From contig OX442318.1 in NCBI GenBank assembly GCA_949358305.1, positions 15,916,517 to 15,980,516 on the forward strand: a DNA stretch of 64,000 bases, given 5' to 3'. Source of the stretch: Strigamia acuminata. Taxonomy: Eukaryota > Arthropoda > Chilopoda > Geophilomorpha > Linotaeniidae. Both the position numbers and the translations under genes were made by a program. The notes under the pieces are model-generated. The model made no database searches, was not told the DNA's origin, and saw only the letters and a program-made list of their open reading frames with translations. This document shows positions 60,801 through 64,000 of this stretch, piece after piece. Numbering within the stretch: position 1 is the stretch's first letter; each line of letters opens with the position of its first letter.

Positions 60801-61872
60801 AATCGTTGAATGTATCTACGACGTAGCGTTACGTTACGGATTTCCACGTAAAATGATATCCGACAACGGACCCCAATTTATCTCGAAAATTTGGGGTAAG
60901 TTTTGTGAGAAATTCGGGATTGTGGCGTCACATACTTCGACCTACAATCCCAGAACAAATCCCGTTGAGCGACTCAACAGGGACATTAAATATGCACTAA
61001 GTATATTCACTGACATCCACAATAGGTGGGATGAATACTTGAGGGAGATCGCGTTCAGCATACGAACAACAGTCTCGAGGACGAGAGATTTTTCTCCGGC
61101 CTACCTCAACTTCGCCCGGGAGCTACGAGTGCCTTGGGACCCACGAGTGGCAGAGTCAGTAAATGTGGTGGACCCCGAGAAACCACATGAGTACGTGTAT
61201 AAATTGGAGCAAACCATCTCCAACACGTACAAGCACATGATGGCGCACATTTTTAACATGCGCGACCGCATTTTACAAGATAAAAGCGGTGGAAAATTCG
61301 TGAATTTCGAGATTAATGATTTAGTGTGGAAGGACACACACATCCTCTCAAATGCAGCGAGAGGAATCACCGCCAGCTTGGCCGACAAAAGAGACGGTCC
61401 GTATGTGATCATCGGCAAGCATGGCGGTAACGCGTATAAATTACGTAAGCTCGAGGACAATACCGAGCACAAATCGATCCAGGTACGAGAGTTAACTCCG
61501 TACATTCCGGAATTCCCGCAAGAAATGTGGGCCAAGGGCCAAGTCAAGTCAAAAACTGACGGCCAAATCGTCGATATGTTCGCTGGCGAGTCGGAAAAAG
61601 CACCGCCAAGTGACAACGAGGAGTATTTCGACGCCCCTTCACCACCGGTAAACGAGATAGTTGAATCCGTTCCGGATCCAATTTTGGTCGGGGGGGAAAC
61701 AGGAGAAACTCCTGAAACAAACACAAAAAACACGGATAAAAAAGAAAACAATAATGAGGAGGTACAGACACAAAAAACAACAAAAAATATCGTACCTGTC
61801 TCGACTCATCACCTGCGGCCCCGTGGAAGTAATCCGTTTATAAAAGACGGAAAGGTCGTAGGAAAGGAGTAG
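57802..61872 (+). CDS. Ty3/gypsy Pol (element F), complete, 1356 aa
   Basis: The first ATG is at 57802, but it is probably made as a Gag-Pol fusion by -1 frameshifting, because the frame is open upstream into gag. Domains: aspartic protease (GLLDSGADRSFVSE, near residue 96), RT (YLDDIVIAS, near 443), RNase H (HTDASRVGLGAALLQ, near 590), integrase H2C2 finger (HGHPLASHAG, near 894), DDE core (SVDVMGPKPVTG near 958, ISDNGPQF near 1018, NPVERLNRDI near 1053), GPY/F-like part (KRDGPYVIIGKHGGNAYKL, near 1196) and a charged tail. All catalytic residues are present and there are no internal stops. Likely functional when inserted. Confidence 0.96.
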   Translation: MKKKGFNKGFDKPPPVKEMGSDIANAQIQDRANNALQVITANAEAEAEEPNLLLEELPQVVEDTEEFRVFMCNVAVEYTSRLCMLPMTIEREKIMGLLDSGADRSFVSEDIVASLGLTDKIKGVNKNVRLKTANGMARPKGVILLTMEWLGGVEQHPFLVLPTCDRIFLLGLDLMASMEIQPNPITKSWNYIRNDRERPAIVVPPALIKEAADKTQWEKGLKKFVQDYNFKAFVAELQRDNVVETLVADAALELNEAAALRRVLLKYEGILSKKPGRTNRAIHEIKLTDNKPIRVAYKGMNPQKREIVQKMCQEMLDSGIVSEAQGEYATRVVLVMRPGSDPRLCIDYRPLNAVTEIDPIQMPSIESILRELSPFSWVTTMDLSKGYWQVEMRPEDKLKTAFYSPIGRLMFNVMPFGLVNAPSTFQRLIESVLGDILHQFVWAYLDDIVIASKTFEEHIEHIDQVLTRLAKAGLHVHPGKSKFCRKELAFLGYRIGVNGLAIGPKKIDAINRFPPPEDVKGVQRFMGMINFFGRLLPGLAEVAAPVTDLLKNENEFVWSNECNIAFNAIKRMLTEVGVMPLPDLNRPFILHTDASRVGLGAALLQTHVRDGVEQDLPCMFISRKLQGAEKNYNATELECLAVVWAIRKFRDYLEYTKFVVHTDHQALQWLMKLKEPAGRLARWQLELMACDLTIQYKPGKYNVVADALSRAPVSDPIDADDDGEDDSRIIYCPTSCHRWDLRKINEIPTASPADVKFCGFWTRLYQPAADNYPNAKKEFKLERRINDPLLSAFHTHVGKQMRSNPPTREEIIVQQKLDKKCQDRARFVLTGKYPPNLTRRQKRRYAHESIDYLLDDGLLVKHHPNHQDDLSESDTAVKVVIPASLIGRVLWLLHGHPLASHAGVSRTLYRATQLFHWTGMKKDIALFVHQCQRCQACKPRSKSPFETIFLGPYAPFDCLSVDVMGPKPVTGNKNAYIIVIMDVATRWPELYAVARPSAEKIVECIYDVALRYGFPRKMISDNGPQFISKIWGKFCEKFGIVASHTSTYNPRTNPVERLNRDIKYALSIFTDIHNRWDEYLREIAFSIRTTVSRTRDFSPAYLNFARELRVPWDPRVAESVNVVDPEKPHEYVYKLEQTISNTYKHMMAHIFNMRDRILQDKSGGKFVNFEINDLVWKDTHILSNAARGITASLADKRDGPYVIIGKHGGNAYKLRKLEDNTEHKSIQVRELTPYIPEFPQEMWAKGQVKSKTDGQIVDMFAGESEKAPPSDNEEYFDAPSPPVNEIVESVPDPILVGGETGETPETNTKNTDKKENNNEEVQTQKTTKNIVPVSTHHLRPRGSNPFIKDGKVVGKE

Positions 61873-61888
61873 AAAACGTTACGAGTCG

Positions 61889-62080
61889 ATGGCGACGCTG
61901 AAAAACAAAAAAATTGACCGATCGACAGCGCTAGCCATCAAAATCCGAGACTCTGAAAATTTCGCTAAGTCCAACAAAGCGGATATCGGTCGAATTCGCG
62001 TCACGAGATGGCGTGGAAACGCGGGACCCGTAGCAAAATTATCGGCACGGGTCGGATACCGCGTGCAAAAGACCCCGTAG
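61889..62080 (+). CDS. Possible small ORF after gypsy pol, 63 aa
   Basis: ATG 17 bp after the pol stop, rich in Lys and Arg (MATLKNKKIDRSTALAIKI, RVTRWRGNAGPVAKL). No motif. It could be a third ORF of F or chance in a GC-richer stretch. A minus-strand ORF covers nearly the same bases, which lowers confidence. Confidence 0.2.
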   Translation: MATLKNKKIDRSTALAIKIRDSENFAKSNKADIGRIRVTRWRGNAGPVAKLSARVGYRVQKTP

Positions 62081-62352
62081 CAGCGATCGCGCACGGGCGT
62101 AGAAACAAAGGAGCCCCGTAGCGTAACATGCGCACGGGCTGTTGCGCACAGTCATAAGCACCTGGTTCTGGAGTAAAATTACCCAGAACCCACCACGATT
62201 GCCTCGTTTTCACCCGGACTTCCGCTAAAATCAGCTGATCGTCGTCCGCACGTGATACACAGCGAGTGCATTTTTAACCAAGTTTTTGATCCATTTTACG
62301 AGAAGTTTTCAAGTTTTTTAATCGTGGTCTGACTGAACGCGCAATCCTCACG
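62081..62352. other. Non-coding stretch before the candidate spliced gene
   Basis: GC-richer than most of the window, with repeated phrases such as GCGCACGGGC and CCCCGTAGC near 62070-62130. The LTR of gypsy F does not recur here. It should hold the promoter or upstream part of the gene that follows, if that gene is real. Confidence 0.4.
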
Positions 62353-62445
62353 ATGGATGAGGAAGGAGGGGACGAGGAAATGCTTGAAATACAGCATCAT
62401 GACGAGAATTGGGACCCGGACATAAACGTAGTTCCACCCGATCAG
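62353..62445 (+). CDS. Candidate first exon, 31 codons, acidic
   Basis: An ATG-led acidic stretch (MDEEGGDEEMLEIQHHDENW) ending at CAG before GTAGTA, a possible splice donor. The unspliced frame would stop at 62512, giving 52 codons. Joined at this donor to the acceptor at 63246 the phase is kept (phase 0). The donor is not a strong consensus, so this is a proposal from sequence signals only. Confidence 0.4.
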
Positions 62446-63246
62446 GTAGTAGTCGGCATCGCCGCACGAGATTTAGCTCCGTGCGGTCGAATTAAAGATA
62501 CACTTGACTAATACTTGACATGAACGCTCTGCGTTCGAAATAGTGTATAATTATTATACTAATATCCACGATCGCGAGAGCGATTGTATTTTCTCCTATT
62601 ATTTGTCTTCAAGGACGCGATAGCAGACAAACTGTCGCCTCGCTCCTTGAAGATGACTCACGACAATTGACACGAACGAGACAAAGGAAACGAGCTTTCT
62701 TTTTATATTCCAGAAATGGGAATAATTTATTGGATGGATTTTGAAAGAATTTATAGAACGTTGTTTCTATTTTTATTTGCTATTTTATTTGCGAATTTTT
62801 TCCCGATGACACTAATTTATTATAGATTCGTTTTTTAACTCGACTTTAACTCCGAATTTTTGGAGTTATTATTAGACAAATTTATTTCTTTACAAGTTAA
62901 TTCACGACAAGAACATTTGTTTACATGTTCTAAAATTGTTATTGGAGATTTTCACGAACGATTTCGCGAATTTATTGGTTTAAATACAAATTTACAGTTT
63001 AATTTTAAATTAAGCAATCCGAAGAAAAATTTCCGGATTAATACGCTCGATTCCGTCTCGTGGTTATCATTGGACGTGAACCAGATGTGCCAAGAAGACT
63101 CTTTTCTTCCTGACAAGGACGAATCAATGAACAGGAATAGGACTCGACGAGCGGTCGCACGTTTCAGCGACGTTCCTCGAGCCCACCCCCTATTTATCTC
63201 CGTGTTATTGGCGATTTCATTAATTATTTTGTTTCCATCATTGCAG
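62446..63246 (+). other. Candidate intron (801 bp)
   Basis: Starts GTAGTAG and ends TTTGTTTCCATCATTGCAG, a good polypyrimidine-AG acceptor. It is AT-richer than the flanking coding parts (62500-63020), as expected for an intron. A minus-strand ORF (62952-63482) that overlaps it and the next exon has no recognisable domain and is taken as a shadow. Confidence 0.4.
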
Positions 63247-64000
63247 ATGGAGCTCCGAGACACATGGGGAGCGCTCAGCCCCGCATGCATAGTGCGAGCG
63301 GGCATATATCGAGGCGTACTGCCCGATTTTCTGCGCCGCTGCTTTGGCGAAGATGCGAAGCCATACCGCCTGCGCGTATTATTTTCGCGCGCCCTCGCCA
63401 AGCGTTGGGTTAACGATTGTACACTCCTGGACGCGTTCCCGGAGTCGGTGCGAAACGTCGTCGCTGCAGAGCTCGCTCGCATCGATGACCCGAAGTCACC
63501 AATCTTCCACCCGGCCCTGTCGAGCCAATACTCCGGCAGGCCGGCGGAGGAGCATGTGTTGTTCGCGTGGCAAGCGGCCGAGACCGAGGAGGCCCGCGAA
63601 GAAGTGTATCAACACTACCGCCAGCAGCTAATCGACACTGCGCCGGCGGTTGCAGAGCGGATTTTGCAAGACGACGGAATGAGCACCGCCGATATACATC
63701 TGTGGTGCGAGCAGATTCGGCAGGGAGAAGTTACGCCACAGTGGCGACCGAGAATGGGGATTCTCACGTCACAAGCTGAAATGTGGCAACTCCACTATTT
63801 GGGAATTCTCGGCCCCAAATATAATTTCCCAAGGAAGCGCAAGCGCTCCAAGGGAACCGGGGGCAGCGAATCGCGCTCCCCGGGACGGTCGAAGAAACAG
63901 TGCGTCGAACAGCACTCGACCGTCAACGATGGAGCGGGAACGTCAGCGCAGCCACCGCGCGACCCCGCGAATTACACCAGACCTATTGAGTTGTGGTGGA
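63247..64000 (+). CDS. Unknown protein, open at right edge (candidate second exon)
   Basis: 251 codons open to the window edge, starting at ATG 63247 directly after a splice-acceptor-like TTGCAG. The protein has a compact first part of about 190 residues (ELRDTWGALSPACIVRAGIY, FLRRCFGEDAKPYRLRV, MSTADIHLWCEQIRQGEVTP), then a basic, nuclear-localisation-like stretch (FPRKRKRSKGTGG, near residue 195) and a Ser/Pro/Arg-rich tail. GC content and codon use are clearly higher in GC than in the flanks, which favours real coding. No family recognised. It could be a host gene or an extra ORF of gypsy F before its 3' LTR. Confidence 0.6.
   Translation, partial: MELRDTWGALSPACIVRAGIYRGVLPDFLRRCFGEDAKPYRLRVLFSRALAKRWVNDCTLLDAFPESVRNVVAAELARIDDPKSPIFHPALSSQYSGRPAEEHVLFAWQAAETEEAREEVYQHYRQQLIDTAPAVAERILQDDGMSTADIHLWCEQIRQGEVTPQWRPRMGILTSQAEMWQLHYLGILGPKYNFPRKRKRSKGTGGSESRSPGRSKKQCVEQHSTVNDGAGTSAQPPRDPANYTRPIELWW

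Larger units (their letters stand above)
53634..61872 (+). mobile_element. Ty3/gypsy element F, inserted in copia G
   Basis: 5' LTR, Pro-type primer-binding site, gag and pol, all apparently intact. The 3' LTR was not found in the 2.1 kb that remain, so the element either continues past the edge, perhaps with extra coding, or is truncated. It is a sister lineage of D by pol similarity and by the shared gag-pol frameshift design. Confidence 0.85.

Noticed and set aside
62952-63482. 176-aa minus-strand ORF
   Set aside because: It overlaps the better supported plus-strand exon, has no motif, and its codon pattern looks like the complement of the GC-rich exon.

Overview
The window looks like transposon-packed DNA from an invertebrate animal. 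I see no rRNA, tRNA or bacterial operon signals. What is present is a Maverick/Polinton (adintovirus-like) element, several Ty1/copia and Ty3/gypsy LTR elements, a solo LTR, a short TIR element and, at the right edge, one candidate spliced gene that I do not recognise. The species cannot be named from this sequence.

Layout, left to right. (1) 1-3424: the 5' part of a minus-strand copia element (copia C: gag-pol, leader, 5' LTR), running off the left edge. (2) C sits in the pol of a plus-strand copia (A, 3425-6212, ending in its LTR). A sits in the integrase of a sister copia (B, 6213-9939). B sits in the 3' end of the pol of a minus-strand gypsy element (D, from 9940 rightwards: pol, gag, long non-coding 5' region). 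(3) About 16.2-21.8 kb is non-coding: a duplicated module with compensatory changes in a hairpin, a 12-unit minisatellite, an inverted-repeat block and a solo LTR (20732-21776). (4) 22633-23853 is a TIR element with TA target sites. (5) About 24.4-49.4 kb is the Polinton: second protease, PLA2-like and integrase on the minus strand; ATPase, conserved unknown, penton-like capsid, small ORF, major capsid, X-like core protein, protease and a coiled-coil fibre-like protein on the plus strand; protein-primed DNA polymerase on the minus strand. (6) A full copia (E, 28843-42053) is inserted near the 3' end of the Polinton penton gene. E is itself split by a full-length copia (H, 33705-40423). (7) A third copia (G, from 49415) cuts the 5' end of the Polinton polymerase. 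A gypsy element (F, 53634 to at least 61872) is inserted in the gag region of G. (8) After F come a non-coding stretch and a possible two-exon gene (62353-64000, open at the edge).

The insertions can be ordered by who interrupts whom: D, then B, then A, then C on the left; Polinton, then E, then H in the middle; Polinton, then G, then F on the right. Target-site duplications are visible for E (gttta), H (acatt) and the solo LTR (cagc). The paired LTRs of E and of H look the same on reading, so those insertions are recent. Both gypsy elements carry an A AAA AAC slippery site at the gag end with pol open in the -1 frame. Most interesting are the Polinton's gene set (two adenain-like proteases, a zinc-ribbon/PLA2/integrase block joined across long A runs, a coiled-coil fibre candidate), the shared gag-pol frameshift signal, an AAGATGGC motif in the LTRs of several elements, and the unexplained spliced gene beyond F.
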